Positions 38,254-49,611 of a stretch of DNA of 64,000 nucleotides are shown piece after piece. Numbering within the stretch: the stretch's first letter is position 1; the number at the start of each line of letters is the position of its first letter. The translations under genes and the position numbers were made by a program. Below the pieces are notes generated by a model that searched no databases, was not told where the DNA came from, and saw only the letters and a list, made by a program, of their open reading frames with translations. The stretch is from Chlorobium ferrooxidans DSM 13031 (GTDB lineage: Bacteria; Bacteroidota; Chlorobiia; Chlorobiales; Chlorobiaceae), in contig NZ_AASE01000001.1 in the NCBI RefSeq assembly GCF_000168715.1, positions 178,153-242,152 on the forward strand, in the 5' to 3' direction.

Positions 38254-38330
38254 GGGCACCGCTAAAAATCGTCGTGAGCGGTTTGAAGTTCAAGCCCCGT
38301 TGGGGCGAAATGTCGGTAGCGCAGGCTACC
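38254..38330. repeat. Second dispersed repeat family, hairpin type
   Basis: Opens like the MITE-like repeat (GGGCACCGCTA, GTCGTGAGCGGTTTG) but changes to CAAGCCCCGTTGGGGCGAAA, a hairpin, and ends in GGTAGCGCAGGCTACC (38315-38330), another hairpin. The end overlaps the stop codon of the next minus-strand gene (38326). Confidence 0.65.
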
Positions 38331-39060
38331 AGTCGCCTGACGCACCACCCCCGCCAAAACCGCCTCCACCTCCGCCACCTCCACCAAAGCTGCCGCCTCC
38401 GCCGTAGAAGCCACCACCCGTACCGCCGATCATCGGCCCGCCGCCCCGGTGGCCGCGGGTGAGCTGGCTGATAAAATAGATCACCAGCAGGATAATGAAC
38501 AAAAGAGGAATGGAGGGCTTGCCGTTGCTCCCTTTTGCCTGGGGTTTCGCCTTATATTCACCATGAACCGCGGCAATGATGGCATCAACGCCTTTACTGA
38601 ATCCGTCATCAAACTTGCCTGCCTTGAAAGAGGGTACTATCTCGTCATTGATAATCCGTCCGGAGAGAAGATCGGTCAGTCGCCCCTCAAGGCCGAAACC
38701 AACCTCAATGCGAACCTTGTGATCATCCCGCGAAACAATGAGCAGAACTCCGTTATCACTGCCTTTATGGCCGATTTTCCATGCTTCGGCCACCTTTATT
38801 GAAAAGTTCTCGATAGGCTCTCCTTCAAGCGAAGGAACGGTAAGAACAGCAATCTGAGTAGATTCCGCCGCTTCAAACTGCTGAAGCTTTGCCTCCAGTT
38901 CGGCTTTGACGGAAGGCGATATCATGGCGGCATAATCATTAACCCGCCCTGAAAGTGCCGGTACTCCGATAGCACTGAGGGTGCTGAGCGGCAACAGCTG
39001 GAGCAGTGCCGCCAGCAAAAAGAGAGCTGCCCTGACCTTCGAACTCATCAATCGATTCAT
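38326..39060 (-). CDS. Secreted TPM-domain protein with Gly-rich C-terminus
   Basis: 244 residues. A signal peptide (about 1-32), a TPM domain with GRVNDYAAMISP, TQIAVLTVPSLEG, GVLLIVSRDDHKVRIEVGFG, then a hydrophobic anchor and a C-terminal run of Gly/Phe (about 218-244) ending GDW. Adjacent to lemA, as in many bacteria. Function is uncharacterised here. Confidence 0.82.
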   Translation of the reverse strand: MNRLMSSKVRAALFLLAALLQLLPLSTLSAIGVPALSGRVNDYAAMISPSVKAELEAKLQQFEAAESTQIAVLTVPSLEGEPIENFSIKVAEAWKIGHKGSDNGVLLIVSRDDHKVRIEVGFGLEGRLTDLLSGRIINDEIVPSFKAGKFDDGFSKGVDAIIAAVHGEYKAKPQAKGSNGKPSIPLLFIILLVIYFISQLTRGHRGGGPMIGGTGGGFYGGGGSFGGGGGGGGGFGGGGASGDW

Positions 39061-39074
39061 GTCGCTTTTCAGTA

Positions 39075-39662
39075 TCAGAATTTCACCGCCGGTACCGCTT
39101 TTGCTGCTTCATCAGCCTTGAAATATGATTTGGCCTGCAACTTCAGAAGAATGCCGTTGGTAAGAGAGTTCGGGAACTTCCTGATTGAGAAGTTGAAAAC
39201 CTCTACGGCGCCGTTGTAGCGCTGACGGGCCACACTGATACGGTTTTCAGTGCCTTCAAGCTGAATCTGGAGATCCCGGAAATTCTGGTTGGCCTTGAGC
39301 TCCGGATAGCGCTCTACCGCAATCAGCAGGCGTGAAAGGGATGACGAGAGGTTTCCCTGGGCACTCTGGAACTTTGCCATGGCCGCCGGGTCACTCAGCA
39401 TCGCTGGCGTAAGCTGAATGGAGGTCGCTTTCGCTCTGGCTTCAATAACCGCAGTAAGGGTCTCCTTCTCAAAATTGGCCGCCCCTTTGACCGTGGCAAC
39501 AAGATTCGGCACCAGATCGGCTCTCCGCTGCAACTGCGACTCAAGATCACCCCATGAGCGGTTCACCGCCTCTTCATTCTGCTGGATACTGTTGTAACCG
39601 CACCCGGAAAGGGTGCTGAATAAGAGAAAAAAAGCAAGCAATTTTGCCATAGACCATTTCAT
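39075..39662 (-). CDS. lemA: LemA family lipoprotein
   Basis: 195 residues. A lipobox, LSGCGYN, follows a signal peptide. Family blocks are [34 protein letters not shown], and the C-terminal [20 protein letters not shown] 39662 has AGGAGAGAG immediately upstream; a start at 39680 lacks it. The role of LemA is not settled; it commonly pairs with TPM proteins, as here. Confidence 0.88.
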   Translation of the reverse strand: MKWSMAKLLAFFLLFSTLSGCGYNSIQQNEEAVNRSWGDLESQLQRRADLVPNLVATVKGAANFEKETLTAVIEARAKATSIQLTPAMLSDPAAMAKFQSAQGNLSSSLSRLLIAVERYPELKANQNFRDLQIQLEGTENRISVARQRYNGAVEVFNFSIRKFPNSLTNGILLKLQAKSYFKADEAAKAVPAVKF

Positions 39663-39736
39663 ATCTCTCTCCTGTCTCATGTTTATTTTTGGTTTAATTG
39701 TAATAAATATCTGTTCGTTATCGGAATCATATCTTT

Positions 39737-39787
39737 CCCCCCAGGGTTGAAACCCTGCGCTACCAATATTTCGCTCCTCCGGAGCTT
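39737..39787. repeat. Hairpin-type dispersed repeat, inverted copy
   Basis: Reads on the minus strand as GCTCCGGAGGAGCGAAATATTGGTAGCGCAGGG. It carries two hairpins, CAGGGTT/AACCCTG (39742-39757) and GCTCC/GGAGC (39773-39785). It lies between lemA and relA/spoT. Confidence 0.65.
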
Positions 39788-39822
39788 AAACACTTTTGAT
39801 ATTCCATAAGTCCTTGCTCTCT

Positions 39823-42024
39823 TCAGCTTATCAGACGCTCAACGGTAAAGATTCCCTGCACCTTTTTCAGCTTGTCCATAAGGGTATTGAGCTTTTCCGC
39901 GTTACGGACATAGATCATCAGGGTTCCCACAAACATCCCGTCACGGGCGTGAAGCGAAATGCTGCGGATATTGGTATCGAATTTGGAGATGACGGTGGTC
40001 AGCTGGTTTGAAATACCGAGACGGTCTTCACCGACAATCCTGATACCGGCAAGAAAGTCGGTCTCGACTTTCCGGTTCCAGGAAACCGAAACAACCCGTT
40101 CGCTTTTCAGCAGATTCTCGTTACTGACATTGAGGCAGTTCTTGCGGTGAATCTTCACCACCCCTTCACTGGTAACAAACCCGAGCACATCATCACCGGG
40201 TACCGGCTGACAGCACTTTGCATAGGAGTAAGCGATATTGCTCATTCCGGCAATGGTCACCTCATCCTTTTTCGAAGCCGGACGATCCAGATCCTGATCG
40301 TGACGGGCAATCTGCAGGTAGTCCTCAACCTGACGCGCCTCATCGGCAACGGTTTTCGAGGCCGGTTCATCCTTGCGGGGGTTGGTCACCCGCTCCATGA
40401 CCTCCTCACCGTTGATCTGCTGGTTTGCCAGTGCGCTGAAAAAATCAGACGGCGTCTTGATCCCGTAGCGTTTGGCCTGCGTGACAATATCGTTATCCGT
40501 AAAGAGCTTTTTGGTACCGCTCACCATTTTCTCCCACATACCGCGCCCCTTCTCAATCTGCAGGCGCCGCTCCTCATTGATAGCCGAGCGTATTTTCAGC
40601 TTGGCACGCTGGGTCACCACAATTTTAAGCCAGTCAGCCTTGGGCTTCTGGTTTTTGGAGGTGATGATCTCAAGACGGTCGCCGGACTTCAACTGCGCAT
40701 TCAGACGGACAATCTTGCCGTTGACCTTCGCTCCGATACAGCCGTTACCGACCTCGGTGTGGATGGCATAGGCAAAATCTATCGGTGTTGCACCGGCAGG
40801 CATGGTCTTCATGTCTCCCTTCGGCGTAAAGACGTATATCTCGTCGTGATAGAGGTTGAGCTTGAACCCTTCCATAAAGGCCGCCGCAGAGTCGGCATCC
40901 TTGATCAGCTCCCTTGCCCAGCGGAGAAATGAGTCGATATGGGCATCATCCCTCGATATTTTCTCCTTGTACCGCCAGTGGGCCGCAACACCAAGCTCGG
41001 CAAACTCATGCATCCGCTTGGTGCGGATCTGCAGCTCGATCATGTTCCCTTTCGGGCCGATGATGGCCGAATGCAGGGACTGATAGCCGTTATGCTTGGG
41101 TATGGAGATGTAGTCCTTGAAGTGCTGCGGAATCGGAGGGTACTTCTGCGTAATGAAACCGTAGACCGCAAAACAGTCGGCAATTCGCTCCGTATCAACA
41201 ATCACCCTGAGACCGTAGAGATCGTGAATATCCTCAAAGTCCTTGTTCTTGTTGCGCATCTTGTTGTAGATGGAGAAGAGGTGCTTGGCCCGCCCCTGCA
41301 CCTCAACCTTGAACCCCTGCTTTTCCAGATCGGCCGTAATCGGATCAATCATCTTGTTCAGGTAGTTGATCCTCTCTCCCCTGCTCAGTCGAACCTTCTG
41401 CTGGAGAAACTCATACATCTCCGGATCGATATACTTGAGCGCAAGGTTTTCAAACTCGACCTTCATCTTTCCAAGACCGAACCGGTGAGCCAGAGGTGCA
41501 TAGATATCTCTGGTCTCAAGCGCGATCTTCAGCCGGCGATGCTCCGGAAGCGACTCAAGCGTTCGCATGTTGTGCAGCCGGTCGCAGAACTTGATCAGAA
41601 TGACCCTGATATCCTTGACCATCGAAAGGAGCATCTTGCGAAACCCTTCCGCCTGTGTTGTCTCCCGGTTGATCATGATACCGGAGATCTTGGTCAGCCC
41701 TTCAACAATATCGGCTACCTCAACGCCAAGTTCGGCAACAATGTCCTCATAGGTGTAGCCGCTGTCCTCAATAACGTCGTGCAGCAGCGCGGCCGCCACG
41801 GAGACTCCGTCAAGGGGAAGCTCATTGAGCAGAATGGTGGCCACTTCAACCGGATGATAAAAAAAAGGCTCTCCTGAAGCCCTTTTTTCACCCTCATGTG
41901 CCCGATAGCACATAAAAAATGCCCGCTGAATCAGCGATTCATCAAAGTTTTTAAGATTCCTGCGCGAAAGCCGGAGAATCTCGTTCAGTTTATTGTAATG
42001 GTTTTTCTCTATCTGGGCTAACAT
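39823..42024 (-). CDS. RelA/SpoT family (p)ppGpp synthetase/hydrolase
   Basis: About 733 residues. An HD hydrolase domain (FYHPVEVATILL, LLHDVIED), a nucleotidyltransferase synthetase domain with RVIVDTERIADCFAVYGFI and YQSLHSA, a TGS domain (VFTPKGDMKTMPAGATPIDFAY) and a C-terminal ACT domain. Since both catalytic regions look intact it is likely bifunctional. ATG 42024 is preferred over TTG 42048. ppGpp is the partner of DksA-like factors. Confidence 0.93.
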   Translation of the reverse strand: MLAQIEKNHYNKLNEILRLSRRNLKNFDESLIQRAFFMCYRAHEGEKRASGEPFFYHPVEVATILLNELPLDGVSVAAALLHDVIEDSGYTYEDIVAELGVEVADIVEGLTKISGIMINRETTQAEGFRKMLLSMVKDIRVILIKFCDRLHNMRTLESLPEHRRLKIALETRDIYAPLAHRFGLGKMKVEFENLALKYIDPEMYEFLQQKVRLSRGERINYLNKMIDPITADLEKQGFKVEVQGRAKHLFSIYNKMRNKNKDFEDIHDLYGLRVIVDTERIADCFAVYGFITQKYPPIPQHFKDYISIPKHNGYQSLHSAIIGPKGNMIELQIRTKRMHEFAELGVAAHWRYKEKISRDDAHIDSFLRWARELIKDADSAAAFMEGFKLNLYHDEIYVFTPKGDMKTMPAGATPIDFAYAIHTEVGNGCIGAKVNGKIVRLNAQLKSGDRLEIITSKNQKPKADWLKIVVTQRAKLKIRSAINEERRLQIEKGRGMWEKMVSGTKKLFTDNDIVTQAKRYGIKTPSDFFSALANQQINGEEVMERVTNPRKDEPASKTVADEARQVEDYLQIARHDQDLDRPASKKDEVTIAGMSNIAYSYAKCCQPVPGDDVLGFVTSEGVVKIHRKNCLNVSNENLLKSERVVSVSWNRKVETDFLAGIRIVGEDRLGISNQLTTVISKFDTNIRSISLHARDGMFVGTLMIYVRNAEKLNTLMDKLKKVQGIFTVERLIS

Positions 42025-42144
42025 CGTAGCATCAACTCCGGTGAACAACGCATTAAAATGGAAACAAAAGGAGAATGGGAGAAAACTCCCTTTTATTATA
42101 TAACGTTAATTCCAAACAAGAAAACAAACCGCCGAAAAAATCAT

Positions 42145-44196
42145 TCAGATATCTGAAGGCTGACGCGATTCTATCACCTGCTCCAGCTTTGCAATCTCAT
42201 CGCGCAGATAAGCCGCTTTCTCATACTCCATATGCACCGCCGCCTCCTGCATTTCAATCCGGAGCTCGGCAGCCATGGCATACCCCTCGGCCGGAGTCAT
42301 GGATTCAAGCAGACCGGCAAGCATCCGTTCCGGTTTGGGCTCAAGGCCGAACCGCTTCCTGCGGTATCGCTCTTCGGCATCCGCAACCCCTGTTGTATCG
42401 AGAATCTGGTCAACCGATTTAATGATTGAGCGGGGCACGATGCCGTGCTCTTCATTGTAGCGCTGCTGGATAGTGCGGCGTCGGGCGGTTTCATCAAGCA
42501 CCTCGCGGATTGAACGGGTCACGACATCGGCATAGAGCACAACAAACCCCTCAACATTACGGGCCGCCCTTCCGGCAATCTGCATCAGCGAGCGGGTATT
42601 GCGAAGAAAACCCTCCTTGTCGGCGTCAAGAATCGCAACAAGGGAGACCTCGGGCAGATCAAGCCCTTCCCGCAGCAGATTGACACCGACAAGCACATCA
42701 ATATCGCCAACCCTGAGCTCCCGGAGAATCTGTATACGTTCAAGGCTCTTGATCTCCGAATGGAGATATCGCGAACGGATACCGGTCTTTCTGAAAAAAT
42801 CGTGCAGATCCTCGGCCATTCTCTTGGTCAGGGTCATCACCAGCGCCTTGTTCCCCTTTGCGGTGTGCAGACGGATCTCGGCCAGCAGATTATCGATCTG
42901 CCCCTTGACCGGACGCACCTCTACCGGAGGATCAAGCAGACCGGTGGGACGCACAAGCTGCTCAACCACCACTCCTCCCGAGCGGGTCAGTTCATGCTCG
43001 CTCGGCGTGGCACTTACGCAGATAACCTGCGGCGCCATCTCCTCAAACTCCTCAAAGCGGAGCGGCCGGTTGTCAAGCGCCGAAGGGAGCCTGAATCCGT
43101 GCTCGACAAGGATTGTTTTCCGGGAGCGGTCGCCTCCGTACATGCCGCGAATCTGTGGCAGGGTAACATGCGACTCATCAATGACCACAAGGTACTCCTC
43201 AGGGAAATAGTCGAGCAGGCAGTAGGGCCGTTCGCCGGCATTGCGACCGGAGAGATGACGGGAGTAGTTCTCGATTCCGGAACAGTAGCCAAGCTCCTTC
43301 ATCATCTCAAGGTCATAGCGGGTGCGCTCCTCAAGACGGCGGGCCTCAAGCAGGCGATTTTCAGCACGAAACCAGTTGAGCTGACCGGCCAGCTCATTCT
43401 CGATTGCAAACATAGCCTCCTTGAGCTTCGCCTCCTCGGCCACAAACTGCCGGGCCGGATAGATAAAGGCATACGGATCAACGCCGAGCACTTCGCCGCT
43501 GTGAATATCAAAGGTCTGCAGGCTCTCGATTTCATTGCCGAAAAATTCGACCCTGAGCGCCAGCTCCTCATGCGCCGGAACCAGATCGATAATATCCCCC
43601 CTGACTCGGAACTTTCCGGGTGCCGGATCGATATCGTCACGAACGTAGTGCAGGGCGATCAGCTCCTTGAGAAAGAGATCCCGATCCTTCTCCATCCCCG
43701 ACCGCAGCTCGATAATCTGGGCTTTCCAGTCCTCCGGTGAACCGAGACCGTAGATACAGCTGACCGAACTGACCACAATCACATCCTTGCGGCCGCTGAG
43801 CAGCGAGCTGGTTGCCCGGAGCCTGAGACGCTCAATCTCGTCGTTAATGCGAAGGTCTTTGGCTATATACTTGTCAAGCGCGGGAAGGTAGGCCTCAGGC
43901 TGGTAAAAATCATAGTAGCTGATGAAATACTCGACCGCATTATCAGGAAAAAACTGTTTGAGCTCTCCGTAAAGCTGGGCGGCAAGGGTCTTGTTATGAC
44001 TCATCACCAGAACGGGCTTGTTGACCCGGGCTATGACATTGGAGATGGTAAAGGTTTTTCCCGAACCGGTCACGCCGAGCAGGGTCTGATAGGGATTTCC
44101 CGTCAGTACGCCTTCACTCAAAGCCTCAATCGCTTTCGGCTGGTCTCCTGTCGGACTGTATGGGCTCACAAGCCTGTATAGATCACTCCCCTGCAT
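42145..44196 (-). CDS. uvrB: Excinuclease ABC subunit B
   Basis: 683 residues. UvrB verifies damage in nucleotide excision repair. Walker [11 protein letters not shown] near 43, the beta-hairpin [20 protein letters not shown], and a C-terminal UVR motif (about 645-680) that contacts UvrC. Start at ATG 44196; GTG 44202 is also in frame. Confidence 0.97.
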   Translation of the reverse strand: MQGSDLYRLVSPYSPTGDQPKAIEALSEGVLTGNPYQTLLGVTGSGKTFTISNVIARVNKPVLVMSHNKTLAAQLYGELKQFFPDNAVEYFISYYDFYQPEAYLPALDKYIAKDLRINDEIERLRLRATSSLLSGRKDVIVVSSVSCIYGLGSPEDWKAQIIELRSGMEKDRDLFLKELIALHYVRDDIDPAPGKFRVRGDIIDLVPAHEELALRVEFFGNEIESLQTFDIHSGEVLGVDPYAFIYPARQFVAEEAKLKEAMFAIENELAGQLNWFRAENRLLEARRLEERTRYDLEMMKELGYCSGIENYSRHLSGRNAGERPYCLLDYFPEEYLVVIDESHVTLPQIRGMYGGDRSRKTILVEHGFRLPSALDNRPLRFEEFEEMAPQVICVSATPSEHELTRSGGVVVEQLVRPTGLLDPPVEVRPVKGQIDNLLAEIRLHTAKGNKALVMTLTKRMAEDLHDFFRKTGIRSRYLHSEIKSLERIQILRELRVGDIDVLVGVNLLREGLDLPEVSLVAILDADKEGFLRNTRSLMQIAGRAARNVEGFVVLYADVVTRSIREVLDETARRRTIQQRYNEEHGIVPRSIIKSVDQILDTTGVADAEERYRRKRFGLEPKPERMLAGLLESMTPAEGYAMAAELRIEMQEAAVHMEYEKAAYLRDEIAKLEQVIESRQPSDI

Positions 44197-44464
44197 AAAC
44201 ACTCACTTTTCTTGATATTGGAACTCCTCTTCTCTCTTTCGGTGCCTACAAGAACTATTAATACTGTTTGTTAGTTCTTCCAGAATCTTGTATAACAAAG
44301 TACCGGCTGCGATTGCTTTACATAAACTCCGCATGCAAAAAGGCCCTCCCGAAAACGGACGCCCGCTTTCCGGAACAGAGCATCACCGGCATGGCAATTT
44401 TCGTGCACGCACAGTGAATCCGGTTGCAATTATGCACATTTAATCCCATTATTATAATCTTTTC

Positions 44465-47410
44465 ATGCCGGAAAATTTTCAAGCGTTCATGAACAGTCGC
44501 ATCCCGATATTTGCCATCGGAATACTTTTTTTGCATTTAATTTCCTGTAAACCCATGATAAAAGAAGAGAAGCAGTATCCATACACTACCACACAGGGCG
44601 ACTCCCTCCATACAAGAATCTATACACTGAAAAACGGCCTGACGGTCTTCATGAGCCCCTACAGGGATGAGCCGAGAATCTATACCTCCATTGCCGTACG
44701 TGCCGGAAGCAAGAACGATCCTGCCGAAACAACCGGCCTTGCCCACTATCTCGAACATATGCTCTTCAAGGGTACCGATGCAATCGGCTCTCTTGACTAT
44801 GAAAAGGAGCGCACCGAGCTCGACAAGATCACGGAGCTCTATGAAGAGTACCGTTCAACCTCCGACCTGGACAAACGGGCGGCAATATACCGTGATATCG
44901 ACAGCATATCCAATGTAGCGGCCAGCTTCACCGTACCCAACGAGTACGACAAGCTGCTCAACTCCATCGGCGCACAGGGCACCAATGCCTACACCTGGGT
45001 CGAGCAGACGGTCTACGTCAATGATATCCCGTCAAACAAGTTCGACCAGTGGCTTACAATCGAAGCCGAACGGTTCCGCAATCCGGTCATGCGGCTCTTT
45101 CACACCGAGCTTGAAACGGTCTATGAAGAGAAAAATATGACCATGGACAGCGACAGCCGCAAAATATGGGAGAATCTCTTTGCCGGTCTTTTCAAAAAAC
45201 ACACCTATGGAACCCAGACCACCATCGGCAAGGCGGAGCATCTGAAAAATCCCTCGATAAAAAATGTCATCGACTACTACCGCACCTACTATGTGCCGAA
45301 CAACATGGCACTCTGTATCGCCGGTGACTTCGATCCGGATGAAACCATAAAACTGATTGACCGGAAATTTTCGGTACTCCAGCCAAAAGAGATCCCCCAT
45401 TTCACTCCGGCAGTGGAAGAGGAGATCAAAAAGCCCACCGTTATCAAGGCCAAAGGGCCTGAGGCTGAAGAGCTGGTTATCGGATACCGCTTCAACGGCA
45501 TCAACAGCAGTGACGCAGACTATCTGACCCTTCTCGACAAGATCCTCTACAACCAGACCGCAGGCCTCATCGACCTCAATCTGAACCAGCAGCAGAAGGT
45601 GCTTGATGCCGGCTCCATGCTCGTGATGATGAAAGATTACTCCGCGCACATCCTGAGCGGCAAACCAAGGGAGGAGCAGAGCCTTGACCAGGTACGGGCA
45701 CTGCTGCTTGAGCAGATTGAGCTGCTCAAGGAGGGGAAATTTCCCGACTGGATGCTTGAGGCGGCCATCAACGACCTGAAACTCGAACAGCTGAAACTCT
45801 ACGAAAGCAACAGGGGCAGGGTTGAAGCCTATGTTGACGCCTTCATCTGGGGTATGCCGTGGCCGGAACATGTCAGCCAGATAGAGCGGCTTGAAAAGAT
45901 CACCAAGGCCGATCTTGTTGCGTTTGCAACAAAACATTACCGCGATAACTATGTCACGGTCTACAAGGAGCACGGCAAGGCAAAAAGCGAAAAGAAGATC
46001 CAGAAACCGCCGATCACTCCGCTCAAGGTAAACCGCGACACCTCGTCGCCATTTGCCGAAAAGCTTCTGGCAGAGAAATCAGCGAAAACCGAACCGGTCT
46101 TTCTCGACTACCGCAAGGATATCACCTTTGAGGATGTCAACCCCTCAATCAAGCTGCACTACCTGCAAAACCTTGAGAACGAGCTCTTCTCGCTCTACTA
46201 TGTGTTTGATGTCGGCAAAAACCACAGCCGCAAAATCAACCTTGCGCTCGACTATCTCTCCTATCTCGGCACCTCCACGCTTACACCGAGAGCCTTCAGC
46301 CAGGAGCTCTATAAAATCGGTGCAAGCTTCACAGCCTTTACGGCGGACAACTATGTCTACCTGAAACTCTCAGGACTGGGCAAGAATGCTCCGGCGGCTA
46401 TCCGCCTGCTTGAAACCCTGCTTGTTGATGCCAAACCCGATGAGGAGGCGCTTGAGAACCTCAAGGCCGGTGAATTGAAAGAGCGCGCAGACGACAAGCT
46501 TTCGAAGAAAAAAATACTCTTCGAAGCCATGACCAACTACGGCAAATACGGCTCAACCTCTCCCTTCACCAATGTGCTCAGTGATGAGGAGCTTGGCAAG
46601 GTAACATCCACTGAACTGCTCTCGGAACTGCACGATCTGCTGCAGTATCAGCACCGGGTACTCTACTACGGCCCTGCGAAAGCACAGGAAGTGCTCGCAG
46701 AGCTTCGTTCGGTCCGCCATTACCCTGCGTCATTCAAAACGCCTCCGGTATCCGATCCCTACCCGGAGCTGGAACAGCAGGATAATCAGGTCTATGTAGT
46801 CGATTACGATATGACCCAGGCCGAGGTGATCATGCTGACGCGCGATGAGCTTTACGATCCATTGCAGGTTCCCCTGGCTACCTTCTTCAACGAGTATTAC
46901 GGCGGAGGGATGTCGTCGGTGGTCTTCCAGGAGCTGCGCGAGGCCAAGGCCCTTGCCTACTCCGTCTTTTCGGTCTACAGGGCTCCGAAGCAGAAAGAGA
47001 AACACAACTACATGGTAAGCTATATCGGCACACAGGCCGACAAGCTTCCGGAAGCGCTTGAAGGGATCAGCCATCTGATGAACGACCTGCCGAAATCGCC
47101 CGAGCTCTTCGCGTCCGCCCAGAACGGCATTCTGCAGAAAATCTCGACCGAGCGCCTTACCAGAACCGAGGTGCTCTTCAACTATGAAGATGCGGTCAGA
47201 ATGGGCCACAGCCATGATATCAGAAAAGATATCTATCGCGAAGCGGCAACCATAACCCTCAAGGATATCGAAGCCTTCCACAAAAAGCATCTGCGCAATA
47301 AAAACCATGTCATGCTGGTGCTCGGCAAAAAAGGGAACCTCGACATGGCAACCCTGCAGAAGTACGGAACGGTTAAGGAGCTTAAATTGAAGGATATTTT
47401 CGGATACTAA
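44465..47410 (+). CDS. M16 family metallopeptidase (pitrilysin-like)
   Basis: 981 residues. The inverted zinc motif HYLEH (94-98) sits in the first domain; domains of about 450 residues repeat once, the second lacking the motif. A short hydrophobic N-terminus with LISC suggests a lipoprotein, starting from M1 or from M10 (44492). These enzymes degrade peptides in the envelope. It is a single gene with MITE-like copy B after it. Confidence 0.9.
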   Translation: MPENFQAFMNSRIPIFAIGILFLHLISCKPMIKEEKQYPYTTTQGDSLHTRIYTLKNGLTVFMSPYRDEPRIYTSIAVRAGSKNDPAETTGLAHYLEHMLFKGTDAIGSLDYEKERTELDKITELYEEYRSTSDLDKRAAIYRDIDSISNVAASFTVPNEYDKLLNSIGAQGTNAYTWVEQTVYVNDIPSNKFDQWLTIEAERFRNPVMRLFHTELETVYEEKNMTMDSDSRKIWENLFAGLFKKHTYGTQTTIGKAEHLKNPSIKNVIDYYRTYYVPNNMALCIAGDFDPDETIKLIDRKFSVLQPKEIPHFTPAVEEEIKKPTVIKAKGPEAEELVIGYRFNGINSSDADYLTLLDKILYNQTAGLIDLNLNQQQKVLDAGSMLVMMKDYSAHILSGKPREEQSLDQVRALLLEQIELLKEGKFPDWMLEAAINDLKLEQLKLYESNRGRVEAYVDAFIWGMPWPEHVSQIERLEKITKADLVAFATKHYRDNYVTVYKEHGKAKSEKKIQKPPITPLKVNRDTSSPFAEKLLAEKSAKTEPVFLDYRKDITFEDVNPSIKLHYLQNLENELFSLYYVFDVGKNHSRKINLALDYLSYLGTSTLTPRAFSQELYKIGASFTAFTADNYVYLKLSGLGKNAPAAIRLLETLLVDAKPDEEALENLKAGELKERADDKLSKKKILFEAMTNYGKYGSTSPFTNVLSDEELGKVTSTELLSELHDLLQYQHRVLYYGPAKAQEVLAELRSVRHYPASFKTPPVSDPYPELEQQDNQVYVVDYDMTQAEVIMLTRDELYDPLQVPLATFFNEYYGGGMSSVVFQELREAKALAYSVFSVYRAPKQKEKHNYMVSYIGTQADKLPEALEGISHLMNDLPKSPELFASAQNGILQKISTERLTRTEVLFNYEDAVRMGHSHDIRKDIYREAATITLKDIEAFHKKHLRNKNHVMLVLGKKGNLDMATLQKYGTVKELKLKDIFGY

Positions 47411-47475
47411 CAGATTGCACCGCTCATGACGATTTATAGCGATACAGAGGAAGAGTTCGTTCATTTTCGATATAA

Positions 47476-47617
47476 GGGCGCCTCTATTTATTGTCGTGAG
47501 AAGCCCGAGGACAAGGCGGATGGAGCACAGAAACCGGAGTGTATACGGAGTACATGAGGATTTCGAGCACCACCCAACGCAGTAATCGGGTTTCGGAATA
47601 AATAAATAGAGGTGCCC
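47476..47617. repeat. MITE-like dispersed repeat, copy B
   Basis: 142 bp, the cleanest copy. Ends GGGCGCCTCTATTTATT and AATAAATAGAGGTGCCC are almost exact inverses. It ends 8 bases before the LptF/G start, so it covers most of that gene's upstream region and probably its promoter area. Confidence 0.88.
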
Positions 47618-47624
47618 ATAACGC

Positions 47625-48704
47625 ATGAAAATTCTTGACCGCTACATATTCAGGCAGTTTGCAAAGGCGTTTATCTTTACCTCCACCACCTTTGTCTTCC
47701 TGTTCATCCTTATCACCATGGTCGAACACCTTGATGATATGATGGGCAGGAATCTCTCCATTTTTCAGATTATCGGCTACTACCTCCTCTCCATTCCCTC
47801 CACCGTTCTGGTAACCGCTCCGGTCAGCTCGCTCCTCGCTTCCATTCTGGTGGCAGGCCGCCTCTCGGCTTCCAGCGAACTCTCGGCAATCCGTTCTGCC
47901 GGTGTCAGCATGCGCCAGCTTCTCTACCCCTTTCTTGCCGGAGCCTCGTTCATCGCCGCCGTGAACCTGGTCAATTCCTGCTGGATAGCTCCTGCGGCAT
48001 TTTCCGGTATAGCCCGCTTTGAACGGGAGCATCTCTCCAAAGAGCCCGGAAAGCTCCCTGAAAACCGGAACATGCACCTGATCGAGCAGGGGAACCGGAT
48101 TGTCTCGATCGGAAGTATGGGGAGTGATGAATCAACGGGCAAAGCCGTCTCGATAGAGGAGTTCAGCGGCGCGCACCTCGTCTCACGAATCGATGCCGCA
48201 TCCATGAGCTACAACCCGAAGAGCGGGGAGTGGATGCTTGAGAACGCTGCAATCCGCTCGTTCACCGGCGGAAGCGAGCAATACAGCTTCATTGGCCGCA
48301 AACCGGTCAAACTCTCCATCTCACCCCGCTCACTGCTTGAGTTCAACCTGCAGCCGGATGAGATGAACGTCAGCCGCCACTACCGCTACCTCACGGAAAA
48401 ACGGCAGGCAGGTATTTCCGGACTCGATCGCTCAGCCGTCAAGTTCTACACCAAGCTCTCCCTCCCCTTCGCCTCACTCATCGTCATGCTGATCGGCGTA
48501 CCGCTCTCGGCCAAGAAAAAAAGGGGCGGACTGGCCTCTGAAATCACCATTGCCCTCTTCTTCGGCTTTCTCTTTATCGGATTACAGAAAACCGTCGCAA
48601 TTGCCGGATACCAGGGAGCCATGAATCCCGCGCTGGCTGCATGGCTGCCGAACATCATCTTTCTTATCGTCGGATACCTCATCTATAAAACCGCAATCGA
48701 CTGA
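47625..48704 (+). CDS. LptF/LptG family permease
   Basis: 359 residues. LDRYIFRQFAKAF start, six membrane segments with a large periplasmic region between the third and fourth (about 125-270), as in LptF and LptG of the LPS transport ABC complex. Whether it is F or G cannot be said. The lptE gene is at 19.3 kb. Followed by the SAM-hydrolysing family gene after 5 bp. Confidence 0.9.
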   Translation: MKILDRYIFRQFAKAFIFTSTTFVFLFILITMVEHLDDMMGRNLSIFQIIGYYLLSIPSTVLVTAPVSSLLASILVAGRLSASSELSAIRSAGVSMRQLLYPFLAGASFIAAVNLVNSCWIAPAAFSGIARFEREHLSKEPGKLPENRNMHLIEQGNRIVSIGSMGSDESTGKAVSIEEFSGAHLVSRIDAASMSYNPKSGEWMLENAAIRSFTGGSEQYSFIGRKPVKLSISPRSLLEFNLQPDEMNVSRHYRYLTEKRQAGISGLDRSAVKFYTKLSLPFASLIVMLIGVPLSAKKKRGGLASEITIALFFGFLFIGLQKTVAIAGYQGAMNPALAAWLPNIIFLIVGYLIYKTAID

Positions 48705-48709
48705 GCCGT

Positions 48710-49510
48710 ATGCCTGCACCCGCCCATCCTGTTATCGTGCTGATGACCGATTTCGGCATCACGGACAGCTATGTCGGCCAGATGAAGGGGGTCATCCTCT
48801 CCATCGCACCCGAAGCGAGGATCATCGACCTGACGCACGCCATTACGCCCCAGAACATCGCTCACGGTGCTTTCATCCTCACAAAATCAGCCGATTTTTT
48901 CCCCGAAGGCTCCATATTTGTCTCGGTGGTTGACCCCGGTGTCGGCACCTCACGAAACGCGATTGCGGTCCGGACAGAGCGGGCACTCTTTCTTGCACCT
49001 GATAACGGTATGCTCACCTCAATTCTTCAGAGCAGAAGCGTAACTGAGGCTGTCACCATCACCGATAGCCGCTACCTGCTTCCGGTTCGCAGCTCAACCT
49101 TTCACGGTAGGGATGTTTTTTCGCCTGCAGCCGCACACCTCGCTTCCGGCCTACCGATAGAGAGTCTGGGAAAGAAAATTGATCCTGCGGAGTGCACAAG
49201 GATCCCGATGCCGGAGTGCCACAGCGCCGACAACGGAAAAACATGGGAGGGAAGTATCATCTACACCGACCACTTCGGCAATCTGGTCACTTCACTCGAC
49301 GCGCAGCTCCTTGACCGCTCAAAAAAGTGGCATGTTCATGCAGGCAAATACCGCCATCCGGTCTCCCGCACCTACGGCGATGCCGCCGACCAGCAGCCCC
49401 TCGCCTACACCGGCAGCTTCGGAATGATTGAGATAGCCGTCAGAAACGGCAACGCCCGTGAGACTTTGGGACTGAAGGATGGAGACCCGGTCAGAGCCGA
49501 GAGCACCTGA
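48710..49510 (+). CDS. SAM hydroxide adenosyltransferase (DUF62 family)
   Basis: 266 residues. Related to fluorinase and chlorinase; most bacterial members hydrolyse S-adenosylmethionine to adenosine and methionine. Visible blocks: MTDFGITDSYVGQMKG, VVDPGVGTSRNAI, LAPDNGM, GRDVFSPAAAHLASG and IYTDHFGNLVTS. It is 5 bp after the LptF/G gene and likely cotranscribed. Confidence 0.92.
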   Translation: MPAPAHPVIVLMTDFGITDSYVGQMKGVILSIAPEARIIDLTHAITPQNIAHGAFILTKSADFFPEGSIFVSVVDPGVGTSRNAIAVRTERALFLAPDNGMLTSILQSRSVTEAVTITDSRYLLPVRSSTFHGRDVFSPAAAHLASGLPIESLGKKIDPAECTRIPMPECHSADNGKTWEGSIIYTDHFGNLVTSLDAQLLDRSKKWHVHAGKYRHPVSRTYGDAADQQPLAYTGSFGMIEIAVRNGNARETLGLKDGDPVRAEST

Positions 49511-49545
49511 CCGGCGTGAGGTTTTCAGCAGCAATTGACTATGCT

Positions 49546-49610
49546 GCACCGCTATGAATCGTAGTGAGCAGCTTGATGTTCAAGCCCCGGAGGGGCGAAA
49601 CATTGGTAGC
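49546..49610. repeat. Hairpin-type dispersed repeat copy at the res 3' end
   Basis: GCACCGCTATGAATCGTAGTGAGC, then GATGTTCAAGCCCC-GGA-GGGGCGAAACATTGGTAGC. It ends about 2 bases from the stop codon of the RES gene. Almost the same sequence occurs at 50331-50396, on the other side of that gene. Confidence 0.7.
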
Positions 49611-49611
49611 A

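Noticed and set aside
40939..41877. A 312-codon plus-strand frame opposite relA/spoT
   Set aside because: Antisense to the RelA/SpoT catalytic region; no independent support.
47484..48077. A minus-strand frame starting within the LptF/G gene and running into repeat copy B
   Set aside because: Its end is encoded by the MITE-like repeat, like similar small frames at other copies; the repeat seems non-coding.
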